64,000 bases of DNA from Dokdonella_A soli (GTDB taxonomy: Bacteria > Pseudomonadota > Gammaproteobacteria > Xanthomonadales > Rhodanobacteraceae). A model generated the notes under the pieces. That model searched no databases and was not told where the DNA came from. It was given only the letters and a program-made list of their open reading frames with translations. The position numbers and the translations under genes were made by a program. Below are positions 8,961 to 17,006 of the stretch, piece by piece; the stretch's first letter is position 1, and the number at the start of each line of letters is the position of its first letter. The DNA lies in the NCBI RefSeq assembly GCF_039523175.1, contig NZ_BAAAEU010000006.1, forward strand, positions 496,001 to 560,000. Reading direction: 5' to 3'.

Positions 8961-11636
8961 TCAGTCTCCGCCGCCGCGCGCGCGCGTTTCGCTCACGCCG
9001 CCATCCTGCAGGCCCGCGACGGGTGATCCATCCGCGTGGAGGATACTGCGATCCACGATCGCAGCCCACAACGCGCGCTGTGCAGCGCTGAGATCAATGC
9101 GCGCCGCCACCGGCGCGCGCGCGCGGCCCGACGGCGGTTCGATCCATTCGCGCACGCGCGCCGGGTCGGGTTCGAGCAAGCCTCCGACGCCGAGCGCGCC
9201 AAGGTCGGTGCGCAGCCTGGCCGCGATGCGCACCGGATCGGCGAGCAGATCCGCATAGTCGACGACGAGACGCGGCCAGCCACGACTCGCCTCGAACGCG
9301 GCATCCGTGTAGTGCTCCCACAACGCGAGCGCAGGCGCGCGCGCCATGTCGTCGCGCGCGGCGAGCGAATCGGCGACCTCGTGCGGATCGCGCACGACAT
9401 GCACGAACACCGGTCGCGTCAGCAGCGGCAGCAGCTCGCGCGCGAGCAGGCACAGGCGCGGTTCCTTGATCAGCCAGGGCCGCTGCGCGTCGAAGGTGTC
9501 GAGCAGCGCGGCGACTTCGCGCCGGAACGTGTCGATCGCCGCCGGCGGCGCGCCGGTTGGCGGATTCTTCCAGTCGCCGCCGGCCGCGGCGAGCCGGCGC
9601 AGGCAGGCGCCATGCAGGCGAGCGGATTCGTAGTGACCTTTCGGATTGTCCGGGCCGACCAGCAGGTCGTCCTCCGGCCCGGCCGAAGCCCCCATGCGCG
9701 CAAGCAGGCCGGCCACGCTCGAGGTGCCGGAGCGGTGCATGCCGAGCACGACGATCTGGCCGCCGGCGGGTCGCATCAGCTGCGCCGGTCGATGCGGCGC
9801 GGGTCGGACGCGCGGCGCGGCGAGCGTGCCGCCGCGCGCGAGCAGTTCGACGAGTCGGTTGGCGCTGGCTTCGATGTCGTGTTCACAGGCGAATGCAGCG
9901 GCGCGTGCATGCGCATCCGCCACGAGGCGTGCGCGCTGTTCGAACACGATCCGCAGCTGCGCGGCGAGCGCGTCGGCATCCGGCTCGGCCCAGCGTAGCC
10001 CGGGATGTGCCGGGTCCTCGACAAGTCGTGCGACGGCGACCGGCAAGCCGTACGCGCGCACTAACTCGGCCTGGCTGCCGAACACAGTCGCGACCAGGAC
10101 TCTTCCGCAGGCGAGCGCCTCGGCCGCGAGCGGATCCCAGCCGCCGCCGCGCCGCGCCGACACATACGCATCGGCCGCCGAAAGCAGCTGCGCGCGCTGG
10201 TGCCACGGAAAACCCCAGCCGTCGAGTATGCGCACGCGCGCATCGCCCGCACGCACAGGCGCCAATGCAGACGAGATCGCGGCGGTGTCGCGGCCGGGGC
10301 GGATATGGATCAGCAGCTCGACGGGCTCATCCTCGCCGAATGCGCGGCGGAACGCGGCAACCAGAACGTCCGGCGCGTCGCGTGCGAGCTCCTCGACGAC
10401 GGTGAGAAACACGCACGCGCCCTGCGGATGGCGCGGTGCGGGGACAGCGGTGTGGCAATAGTCGCGGTCGATGCCGAGCGGCAGGATCTCGATCGGCGTG
10501 GACACGCCGGCGGCGCGGAATGCGTCGCGCTGGAATGCATCCGGCACGATGAGGAGGTCGAGCGCGTTGGTGCCCGGCGCCCAAGTCTCCGGCACGCGCT
10601 CCCATTCGCCGAACGCGATGCCGACGCTACGGCGGCCGCGCGCCTGCGTGAATGCCGCACCCGGTGCGCAGACGAGCGCGACATCGGGCAGCGCGACAGC
10701 ACGTCGGCTCGCGGCGAGGTCGAGCCGGCGATCCTGTGCGTCACCGAGTTCGAGCGCGACCGGCGCGAACGCCATGCGCAGGCCGCGCGCGTCGAGGCGG
10801 CGCACGAACAGGCGTGCGAGTTCGGCCTGAACATGCGGAAAGCGCGTTGCCCCGTGCCACGTCACATCGCCGCGGTAGTCCGCGCGCAGCCGCTCGCACC
10901 AGCGCGCAGCGAACGTCGTGCGGCTTTGTGCGAACAGCCGAGCGCGGAAACGGCCATCGTCGCCAGTCGAGCCGTGCTGGTCGTGGCGCAGGGTCACCGC
11001 GCCGGCGACCACGCTGGCAATGCCGGCATCGGCCGCGCGCAGGCAGTAGTCGGTATCCTCGAAATAACTGTGGAAGGCCTCATCGAGCCTGCCGATGCGA
11101 TCGAGACAGTCGCGCCGCAGGTAGGCGACCGCGAAAGCTATGGCGTGCACGCCGCGCAGGTGCGGGTATTGTGCGACTTCGCGTTCGACCAGACCGGATT
11201 CGGTCTGCTCGCCGTGCAGGTCGTAGGGCTCGATGTAGCCGCCGACGTGGTAGACGCGGCCTTCGACCTCAGGGCCGAGCAGGCGACAGCCGACGATGCC
11301 GTTCTTCGGGTCCGCATAGGCGGCGTCGCGCACTCGGCCGAGCCAGTCGGCTTGCGTGAACACCAGGTCGTTGTTGAGCAGCACGACATCGTCATCGGCC
11401 CGCGCCGCCGCGATGCCCGCGTTCATGCCGCGCACGAAGCCGCGGTTTTCCGGCAGGGTCACGACGCGCACGCGATCGGTGTACGCGGCCAGTTCCAGCG
11501 GAGTCTCATCGCTGCTGCCGTTATCGACGACGATGACTTCCGTTTCGTCGAGGTCGCTGGCCAGCAGCGAATCGAGGCAGCGCCGCGTCAGCGGCCACTG
11601 GTTCCAGGCGAGCACGATCAGGGCGGCGCCGCGCAT
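8961..11636 (-). CDS. Trifunctional GT2 - GT4 - sulfotransferase fusion
   Basis: Predicted 891 residues with three domains. Residues 1-~250 form a GT2 domain (LIVLAWNQWPLTRRCLDSLL, VVDNGSSDE, VLLNND at 85-90, YFEDTDYCLRA). Residues ~280-610 resemble a GT4 transferase (IEILPLGIDRDY, ADAYVSARRGGGWDPLAAEALACG). Residues ~627-850 are a PAPS-dependent sulfotransferase: the 5'-phosphosulfate loop VLGMHRSGTSS (M633) and the 3'-phosphate motif HVVRDPHEVADSL (~745-760). The fusion would add one or two sugars and a sulfate to the growing chain. It starts 3 bp after the small upstream gene and sits in the minus-strand polysaccharide operon. No sulfate-activation genes (cysDNC) are in the window. Confidence 0.85.
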   Translation of the reverse strand: MRGAALIVLAWNQWPLTRRCLDSLLASDLDETEVIVVDNGSSDETPLELAAYTDRVRVVTLPENRGFVRGMNAGIAAARADDDVVLLNNDLVFTQADWLGRVRDAAYADPKNGIVGCRLLGPEVEGRVYHVGGYIEPYDLHGEQTESGLVEREVAQYPHLRGVHAIAFAVAYLRRDCLDRIGRLDEAFHSYFEDTDYCLRAADAGIASVVAGAVTLRHDQHGSTGDDGRFRARLFAQSRTTFAARWCERLRADYRGDVTWHGATRFPHVQAELARLFVRRLDARGLRMAFAPVALELGDAQDRRLDLAASRRAVALPDVALVCAPGAAFTQARGRRSVGIAFGEWERVPETWAPGTNALDLLIVPDAFQRDAFRAAGVSTPIEILPLGIDRDYCHTAVPAPRHPQGACVFLTVVEELARDAPDVLVAAFRRAFGEDEPVELLIHIRPGRDTAAISSALAPVRAGDARVRILDGWGFPWHQRAQLLSAADAYVSARRGGGWDPLAAEALACGRVLVATVFGSQAELVRAYGLPVAVARLVEDPAHPGLRWAEPDADALAAQLRIVFEQRARLVADAHARAAAFACEHDIEASANRLVELLARGGTLAAPRVRPAPHRPAQLMRPAGGQIVVLGMHRSGTSSVAGLLARMGASAGPEDDLLVGPDNPKGHYESARLHGACLRRLAAAGGDWKNPPTGAPPAAIDTFRREVAALLDTFDAQRPWLIKEPRLCLLARELLPLLTRPVFVHVVRDPHEVADSLAARDDMARAPALALWEHYTDAAFEASRGWPRLVVDYADLLADPVRIAARLRTDLGALGVGGLLEPDPARVREWIEPPSGRARAPVAARIDLSAAQRALWAAIVDRSILHADGSPVAGLQDGGVSETRARGGGD

Positions 11637-11639
11637 CGC

Positions 11640-11918
11640 TCAGGCGTCCGTTGCGAAGCGCGCCGGCCACAGGCTCGCCAGCGCGCGCTCGACATCGTCC
11701 TGCGCGAAACTCGCGATCGGCGTCGCCAGCAGCAGCGCGGCGGTGCCTTGCATCGCGGTCAGTTGCGCGCGCGCGTCGCGCACGATTTCGCATCGACGTT
11801 GCGCATCACCGGTGGTCCCATCGCGCGCGAGCCGCGCCGCGGCGAGCAGTGCCTGGCGTGGCGACACGCCCAGCGCGCGCGCCAATCCGGCGATGCGCTG
11901 CGTGGCGAACGCGCTCAC
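11640..11918 (-). CDS. Small helical protein of unknown function in the polysaccharide operon
   Basis: Predicted 92 residues, starting with GTG at 11918 that overlaps the ABC ATPase stop (GTGA) and ending 3 bp before the fusion gene. The coupled position on both sides argues that it is translated. Composition is alanine/arginine-rich and mostly helical (RIAGLARALGVSPRQALLAAARLA); no signal peptide, membrane segment or known motif is visible. It may be an accessory of the exporter or of the transferases; I do not recognise it. Confidence 0.6.
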   Translation of the reverse strand: MSAFATQRIAGLARALGVSPRQALLAAARLARDGTTGDAQRRCEIVRDARAQLTAMQGTAALLLATPIASFAQDDVERALASLWPARFATDA

Positions 11919-12622
11919 GCGGCCGCTCCACCCAGATGCAGGTCGCGATGGTAGGCCGCGAACACATCGTCACGACCGCCCTCCAGCACGCTCTTGCCGT
12001 GCTCGACCCAGAGCACGCGATCGCAGAGCTTGGCGACCTGCGATTCGTCGTGGCTGACCAGTACGACCGTGTGGCCTTCGCCCATGCGCTGGCGCAGCGC
12101 GGCGCCGGATTTCTGCTGGAACTCGGCATCGCCGACCGCGAGCACTTCGTCGATCAGCAACACGTCGGGTTCCACCTGGATCGCGACCGAGAACGCAAGG
12201 CGCATGGTCATGCCCGCCGAGTAGGCGGCGATCGGCTGCTCGAAGAATTCGCCGAGTTCGGAGAACTCACGGATCGCCGGCAGCCGCGCGACGATGTCGC
12301 GACGGCGCAGGCCGAGCATCAGGCCGGACAGGATCGCGTTGTCGCGGCCGGACAGGTGTGGAGTGAAGCCGAGCGCGAGCGACAGCAGCTGGCATGACAC
12401 CGGCGCACGCTGAACGCTGCCGCGGTCGGGCACGAGGATGCCGGCGATCACGCGCAGCAGCGTGCTCTTGCCAGCGCCGTTGCGGCCGATCACGCCGAGA
12501 CGCTCGCCACGGCGCAGCGAGAGGCTGACGTCCTCGAGCGCCCAGAAACGGTTGTCGTTGAGCTGGCGCTGTGCGCTGAACGCGACACCGACATTGCGCA
12601 GTTCGACCAGGATCTCGCCCAT
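11915..12622 (-). CDS. wzt: Polysaccharide ABC exporter, ATP-binding subunit (Wzt type)
   Basis: Predicted 235 residues. Walker A GRNGAGKST, a degenerate signature YSAGMTMRLAFS and Walker B VLLIDEVLAVGD place it in the Wzt/KpsT/TagH group of ABC ATPases that export O-antigen, capsule or teichoic acid. Many Wzt proteins carry an extra C-terminal carbohydrate-binding domain of ~170 residues; this one ends after the nucleotide-binding domain, so recognition of a chain terminus would have to differ. The partner permease lies upstream, separated by a 264-bp insert rather than the usual few bases. GTGA overlap links it to the next gene. Confidence 0.88.
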   Translation of the reverse strand: MGEILVELRNVGVAFSAQRQLNDNRFWALEDVSLSLRRGERLGVIGRNGAGKSTLLRVIAGILVPDRGSVQRAPVSCQLLSLALGFTPHLSGRDNAILSGLMLGLRRRDIVARLPAIREFSELGEFFEQPIAAYSAGMTMRLAFSVAIQVEPDVLLIDEVLAVGDAEFQQKSGAALRQRMGEGHTVVLVSHDESQVAKLCDRVLWVEHGKSVLEGGRDDVFAAYHRDLHLGGAAA

Positions 12623-12623
12623 T

Positions 12624-12887
12624 AGAGCCTACTCATGATCTTCCAGCGCTCCGCGCCGGAGCCGGTTTGTTCGCAGGGCGAGGAAGAGTGAAGGAGCGGA
12701 TGTCGGTCCACGACTGAACGATGACGAAGCGATGCGGACAAACCGCCCCGGCCCTCCGGGTTGACCCGCAGAGGCCGCCATGCGGCAGCGCGCTGCTTGA
12801 ACAGACAGCCAACCTGCCCGGCTCGCACTCCCATCTGACGGCTTCTGCGGGACAACGCGGGGTGCTGGAAGACCATGAGCAGGCTCT
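12624..12887. mobile_element. MITE-like insert with 24-bp terminal inverted repeats
   Basis: The gap between permease and ATPase is bounded by inverted repeats: 12624-12647 (starts AGAGCCTACTCATGATC) and 12864-12887 (reads AGAGCCTGCTCATGGTC on the other strand), 22 of 24 bases matching. The element fills the whole gap and its right end touches the permease stop codon. It holds no credible gene; a 113-residue frame across it is low-complexity and Arg/Ser-rich. Size, end repeats and lack of a transposase fit a miniature inverted-repeat element or a large palindromic repeat. No target-site duplication is evident. Only one copy is in the window. Confidence 0.6.
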
Positions 12888-13648
12888 CAAACCGCCAGCT
12901 TCGGAAAGCGCGGTGCGAGCCGCGCGACCACGAACGCGCCGATCGCGCAGGCGGCGAGCGCAATCAGGCTGGCCTTGGTCAGACCGACCCAGTTCGGCCA
13001 CTGGCCGTGCATCAGGATGCCGCGCGCGGCGTCCATGATCACCGCGATCGGGTTCAGCGAGAGGATCTCGCGCAGCGGCGACGGCACGTTCGAGAGCAGG
13101 AACACGACGCCGGACAGGTACATGACGACCTGCAACACCTGCTCGATCACGAACCGCAGGTCCGGCAGCAGCGGCACCAGCGCCGCGATCACGAAGCCGA
13201 CGCCGGCCGACAGCAGGAACATCGCGAGAAACAACGGCAGCAGGCCGAAATAGGCCAGGTTCGGTGGATAACCGGAGATCCACAGGATGACCAGCAGCAC
13301 CGCGAAGATGTAGAGGAACTTCACCGTGTCGGACAGCATCGCGACGATCGGGAACACCAGCGGCGGCAGATGCACCTGGCGGATCAGGGCGAGATTGCTC
13401 CAGATCGCGTAGCCGCCATGCGTCATGCACGATTTCATCCACTGCCAGAGCGTCAGGCCGATCAGCAGCGACGGCAGGTAGCCCGGCCCGCCGGCATGCA
13501 GGATCACCTCGATCAGCAGCCACCAGACCGCCATCTGCATCGCCGGATCGAGTACCCACCAGATCAGTCCGAGATAGCTGCGCGCGCGTTCGGCACGCAG
13601 CTCTGCGTAGGTGCTGAACAGGACGAGTTCGATCAGGTGCTGGCGCAT
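12887..13648 (-). CDS. wzm: Polysaccharide ABC exporter, permease subunit (Wzm type)
   Basis: Predicted 253 residues with about six membrane segments (for example WWLLIEVILHAGG, FLYIFAVLLVILWISGY, MFLLSAGVGFVIAALVPLLPDLRF). The N-terminal FSTYAELRAERARSYLGLIWWVLDP and C-terminal LNPIAVIMDAARGILM are hallmarks of the ABC-2 polysaccharide/polyol-phosphate exporter family (Wzm, KpsM, TagG). With the ATPase it would flip a completed undecaprenyl-linked glycan across the inner membrane. The start at 13648 matches the family; the longer frame to 14065 overlaps the next gene. It is 47 bp from the GT39-like gene upstream. Confidence 0.88.
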   Translation of the reverse strand: MRQHLIELVLFSTYAELRAERARSYLGLIWWVLDPAMQMAVWWLLIEVILHAGGPGYLPSLLIGLTLWQWMKSCMTHGGYAIWSNLALIRQVHLPPLVFPIVAMLSDTVKFLYIFAVLLVILWISGYPPNLAYFGLLPLFLAMFLLSAGVGFVIAALVPLLPDLRFVIEQVLQVVMYLSGVVFLLSNVPSPLREILSLNPIAVIMDAARGILMHGQWPNWVGLTKASLIALAACAIGAFVVARLAPRFPKLAV

Positions 13649-13695
13649 GGGAAAAAGGACGACGGAAGCTGCGCGAGGATACCGGATTCTGCCGC

Positions 13696-15099
13696 TCAGC
13701 CCGCGCAGAGGTGATCCAGCGCCGGGCCTGCGAATGCGAGGAACAGCAGCAGTACCGCCAGCAACGCGCCAAGCGCGAGGCGCATCGGTGTCAGCGCGAT
13801 CACGTCCTCCGAACGAGCAGCGAGGTGCCTGCGCAGTGCGGCGAGGAAGCTGCCGGCGAAACCGCACAGGAACGGCAGCAGCGGCAGCAGGAAGCGCGCC
13901 TTCACGTGGATCAGCAGCATCAGGCCGAGCTGGTAGGCGATGAGCAGCGTGATCACCGCGAGCAGCGGATCCCGCAGTGGGCGCAGCGCGCCGGCAGGCA
14001 TCCTTCGCCAGCGCCAGCACACGATGCCGAACGCCGCCGCAGCCAGCATCAGGGCATGCAGCCAATCATTCGCGACCGTCAACGTGCGCGTCAGCCACGG
14101 CGACGTGCGATAGACCGACAGATGTCCGGCGCAGGCCGGCCCCGGCAGTTGCGAAACCAGCGGGGTCTTCACACTGAACAAACGGAAATACTGACGCCCG
14201 AACTGGCCGGCGAGCGTCGCGGCGAGGCCCCGCTCGGCGACCAGAGCGCGCAGCTTTTCCAGATAGGCAGCGTTGCGTTCCTGTGGCGTCGTGCCGCTGG
14301 CGATGAACGCGGGCAAGGTCGCGCCGCCCATGTCCTCGACATAGTCGCTGCGCCAGCGATCGGTCAGGCCGATCCAGAGGTTGTAGACCGAACTGTCTGC
14401 GATCATCGGCCGCCCGTACGCGCGCCAGCCGTGCCAGAGCGCTGGTGCGGTGACCAATGCGAGACCGAGAACGAACAGCGCGGCCGGACGCAGCAGCAGA
14501 TGCGGCCGTTCGCGGCGCAGGAACGCGATCAGGAATGCCGGCCAGAACGCCGAGAGCAGGCTCTTAGCGAGGATAGCGAGAGCGATGCATGCGCCCGCCG
14601 CGAACGCGCTCAGCCGCGACGGCGCACGCGCAAGCAGGCACAACGCGGCCAGCAGCAGGAACAGGTGCGGGATTTCCGGCCACAGCCATTGCGCGTAGGC
14701 CGCGGTCGCCGGGTTCAGCAGAAACAGCGCGGCCGCCGTGTTCGCCGCCGCGACACTGCCGCCGAGCCGTCGCCAGAGATCGCGCAGCAAGGCCGCGCAG
14801 GCGACGAACAGCAAGGTCTGGACGATCTGCGCGGCCAGCACATGCGCGCCGAAGGCCGTATAGATCGCGGCCAGCAGCAGCGGCTGCAGCGGCGGCCAGA
14901 TCGTGTTCGGCATCCACGCGCCGCCGGCGAGGATCGCCAGTGCGGTGTCCTGATAGCCCTGCTCGTCGCCGATCAGCGGTTTCGCGCCGTGTGCGTAATA
15001 AGCGAACCAGAGCAGCGCCTGTGAAAGAGCGAACAGTGCGACGAACAACGCCGCGAGCCTCTGCCGGCGGCGCGCGACGCCCGGCGCGACGGGGTTCAT
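13696..15099 (-). CDS. GT39-like integral membrane glycosyltransferase
   Basis: Predicted 467 residues with roughly ten to twelve hydrophobic segments. After the first segment, KPLIGDEQGYQDTA carries the acidic DE pair found in the first periplasmic loop of GT39/ArnT/PMT-type polyprenyl-phosphate-sugar transferases. Such enzymes use undecaprenyl-phosphate sugars on the outer face of the inner membrane to decorate glycans, lipid A or proteins. Its place beside the exporter permease suggests modification of the exported glycan. The next gene upstream (lipoprotein) is 25 bp away, so it is probably cotranscribed. Acceptor and sugar are unknown. Confidence 0.75.
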   Translation of the reverse strand: MNPVAPGVARRRQRLAALFVALFALSQALLWFAYYAHGAKPLIGDEQGYQDTALAILAGGAWMPNTIWPPLQPLLLAAIYTAFGAHVLAAQIVQTLLFVACAALLRDLWRRLGGSVAAANTAAALFLLNPATAAYAQWLWPEIPHLFLLLAALCLLARAPSRLSAFAAGACIALAILAKSLLSAFWPAFLIAFLRRERPHLLLRPAALFVLGLALVTAPALWHGWRAYGRPMIADSSVYNLWIGLTDRWRSDYVEDMGGATLPAFIASGTTPQERNAAYLEKLRALVAERGLAATLAGQFGRQYFRLFSVKTPLVSQLPGPACAGHLSVYRTSPWLTRTLTVANDWLHALMLAAAAFGIVCWRWRRMPAGALRPLRDPLLAVITLLIAYQLGLMLLIHVKARFLLPLLPFLCGFAGSFLAALRRHLAARSEDVIALTPMRLALGALLAVLLLFLAFAGPALDHLCAG

Positions 15100-15124
15100 C
15101 GCGGCAGGCCGCGGCGATCCGCGA

Positions 15125-15676
15125 TCACTCCTTGGCCGGCACGCCCGGTTCCGGCGTCGTCGTCGCCGACGACGTGCTGCCGACCGCGCGGCGTTTCGCC
15201 GGAGCGAGGAACGTCGGCGTGAACTTCTCGCGCGCGCCGCTGGTGGTGATGCCTTCGACGTAGTACCAGTATCCCCTGCACGGATCGATCGCGTCGTCGC
15301 GGTATTCGTACTTGTGCGTTTCGTCCGAGGTGCCGGCGCCGAGGATCGGCTCCTTGGTCAGCTTGGTGAACTCGCCCTTCTCGCTGTCGCCGCGATAGAC
15401 ATCGAAACCGAAATTGTCCTGCTCGCTCGCGGTGGTCCAGCGCGCGGTATTGGCGACGCGCTGCTCCGGTGGCAACTTGCCCTGGTCACCGCAGGCGCCT
15501 TCCGGAATTTCCTTCGCGGGCGCCGCCGCTTCCGTTTGCTTTGGCGTTTCCGATGCCTGTGGCGGCTGGACGGGTGCCGGCGTTGCGGTCGGCGCGGGCG
15601 CGCTCGATTCGGGCGTCGACGGGCTGCATGCGCAGAGCGCGGCGGCGATCAGGGTGGTCAGGGCGATCTGGCGCAT
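15125..15676 (-). CDS. Lipoprotein, FnIII-like C-terminal region
   Basis: Predicted 183 residues. The lipobox AALCAC near residue 17 marks a lipoprotein signal peptide; aspartate is absent at +2, so outer-membrane sorting is expected. A ~45-residue Pro/Ala/Thr-rich linker follows, then a fibronectin-III-like stretch (TARWTTASEQDNFGFDVYRGDSEKGEF is spread over ~85-110, then YYVEGITTSGAREKFTP). It heads the minus-strand polysaccharide operon, 61 bp from the divergent plus-strand set. No enzymatic motif is visible; a structural or surface-anchoring role is possible. Confidence 0.65.
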   Translation of the reverse strand: MRQIALTTLIAAALCACSPSTPESSAPAPTATPAPVQPPQASETPKQTEAAAPAKEIPEGACGDQGKLPPEQRVANTARWTTASEQDNFGFDVYRGDSEKGEFTKLTKEPILGAGTSDETHKYEYRDDAIDPCRGYWYYVEGITTSGAREKFTPTFLAPAKRRAVGSTSSATTTPEPGVPAKE

Positions 15677-15737
15677 GCGGGATACTCCGTGGGTTCGAGG
15701 CTGGACAGCGGCGGCCGTCGACAACGATAGTCGGCAG
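15677..15737. promoter_or_regulatory. Shared divergent promoter region of the polysaccharide locus
   Basis: Only 61 bp separate the two divergent first genes, so the promoters of both operons must overlap here or lie inside the first codons. I see no convincing -35/-10 pair. Control from one site would let both halves of the locus respond together. Confidence 0.35.
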
Positions 15738-17006
15738 ATGCAGCCGCTGGCAACCCGCGTGACCGCGCGCTCCACCCTCCGATTGATCGCATTCGCCGGC
15801 ATCGGCGCCCTCGCCTGCGCAGCGGAACCTGCGCGCGCGTTCGACTGGCAGGTTGAGATCACGCCAGGTAGCGAGCTGTTCCCCGCGCTGCAGCTTTCGC
15901 AGGGACCACGCGCCGCACCGGCATCCGCATTCGGCAATGGTGACGGCCTGATCAGCGTGCGCATCCATGGCGCCGATCTGCCGACCGCGTTGCGCTTGCG
16001 CGTCGAAACCGCCGGACTTCGTGAACCCGCCGTTGTCGAGGCGACGCGTGGCGCGGCCGGCGAAGTGATCGAGCTGCATCCACGGCTGGACTGGGATGTC
16101 GCGCAGCTGCGCCGCCTGCGCGGCGCGCGACGTCAGCCCATGCGGATCACGCTCGACGGGGCAGGTCTCACGCCACAGACACGTACGCTCGAGGTGCGCC
16201 TGCACCCGCTCGACGATGCGATGTACTTTGCGCGCGAAGGCAGGGACCGCGTGGACCTCGGCTGGGTGTTCGCGGCCTACGTAAATCCGCGGGATCCGGT
16301 CGTCGACGAAGTGCTGGAGCAGGCGCGTGCGATCGATCCGGCATTCGACGCGGACGTAGTCCCTCACACCGCAGCAGCCGACCTGCGCCGCGCAGGTGCG
16401 GTATGGACGGCACTGGAACGGCACGACCTGCGCTACGCCGGCGGCGATCCCGCATTAAGCCGCGGGCCGTCGCTATGGAGCCAGCGCGTACGCCTGCCCG
16501 GCGATGTCTGGCGCGATCGCCGGGCGAACTGCATCGACGGGAGCGTGCTGATCGCCTCAGTGTTCGAACGGATCGGCATCCATCCGTTCATCGTGCTGGT
16601 CCCCGGTCATGCGTTCGTCGGTTTTCGCGGTGACTCGGGACGGGGCGATGCGCAGTATCTGGAAACCACGTTGCTCGGCGCGCGTCTTGCGCGCAGCGAC
16701 AGCGCTTCGGGAGGCGTCAGCGCCCCGGGGATTGGCGCCGCCAGTTTCACCGCGGCACTCGCCGCGGGTCGTGCGCGCTGGCGCAAGGTTGCAGCGAAGT
16801 TCGACGGCCGTCATCGACCCGACTATGCGCTGATCGATATCGGCACCGCGCGCGCGTATGGCATCATCCCGCTCGCCGTCGATGCTGACGCGACCATGGC
16901 CGCCCAACCGTCGGCCGGCGCTCGCCAGCACGCATCGTCGCAGATGGCATCGCGGTGCGCCGCGTGCGTCGCGCCGCCCTCCCGACCTCAGAATGGACAG
17001 CCGTGA
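15738..17006 (+). CDS. Secreted transglutaminase-like protein
   Basis: Predicted 422 residues. A signal peptide (RLIAFAGIGALACAAEPARA) precedes a ~200-residue N-terminal domain. The C-terminal half has RRANCIDGSVLIASVFERIG (C265) and VLVPGHAFVGF (H291), then YALIDIGTARAYG, an arrangement of Cys-His-Asp like transglutaminase/peptidase C39-like folds. Proteins of this type can cross-link or cleave envelope peptides, or be inactive structural folds. ATG at 15738 was chosen because the signal peptide follows; the frame extends upstream to 15414. The stop overlaps the methyltransferase start (GTGA). Its role in a polysaccharide locus is unknown. Confidence 0.6.
   Translation: MQPLATRVTARSTLRLIAFAGIGALACAAEPARAFDWQVEITPGSELFPALQLSQGPRAAPASAFGNGDGLISVRIHGADLPTALRLRVETAGLREPAVVEATRGAAGEVIELHPRLDWDVAQLRRLRGARRQPMRITLDGAGLTPQTRTLEVRLHPLDDAMYFAREGRDRVDLGWVFAAYVNPRDPVVDEVLEQARAIDPAFDADVVPHTAAADLRRAGAVWTALERHDLRYAGGDPALSRGPSLWSQRVRLPGDVWRDRRANCIDGSVLIASVFERIGIHPFIVLVPGHAFVGFRGDSGRGDAQYLETTLLGARLARSDSASGGVSAPGIGAASFTAALAAGRARWRKVAAKFDGRHRPDYALIDIGTARAYGIIPLAVDADATMAAQPSAGARQHASSQMASRCAACVAPPSRPQNGQP

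Noticed and set aside
10200..11954. Long plus-strand frame (584 codons) over the GT2-GT4-sulfotransferase gene
   Set aside because: It is the complement of a gene with clear motifs, is Arg/Ala-rich without any domain, and arises from high GC at third positions.
12622..12963. 113-codon minus-strand frame across the MITE-like element
   Set aside because: Low complexity, no family, overlaps the permease gene and is explained by the palindromic element.
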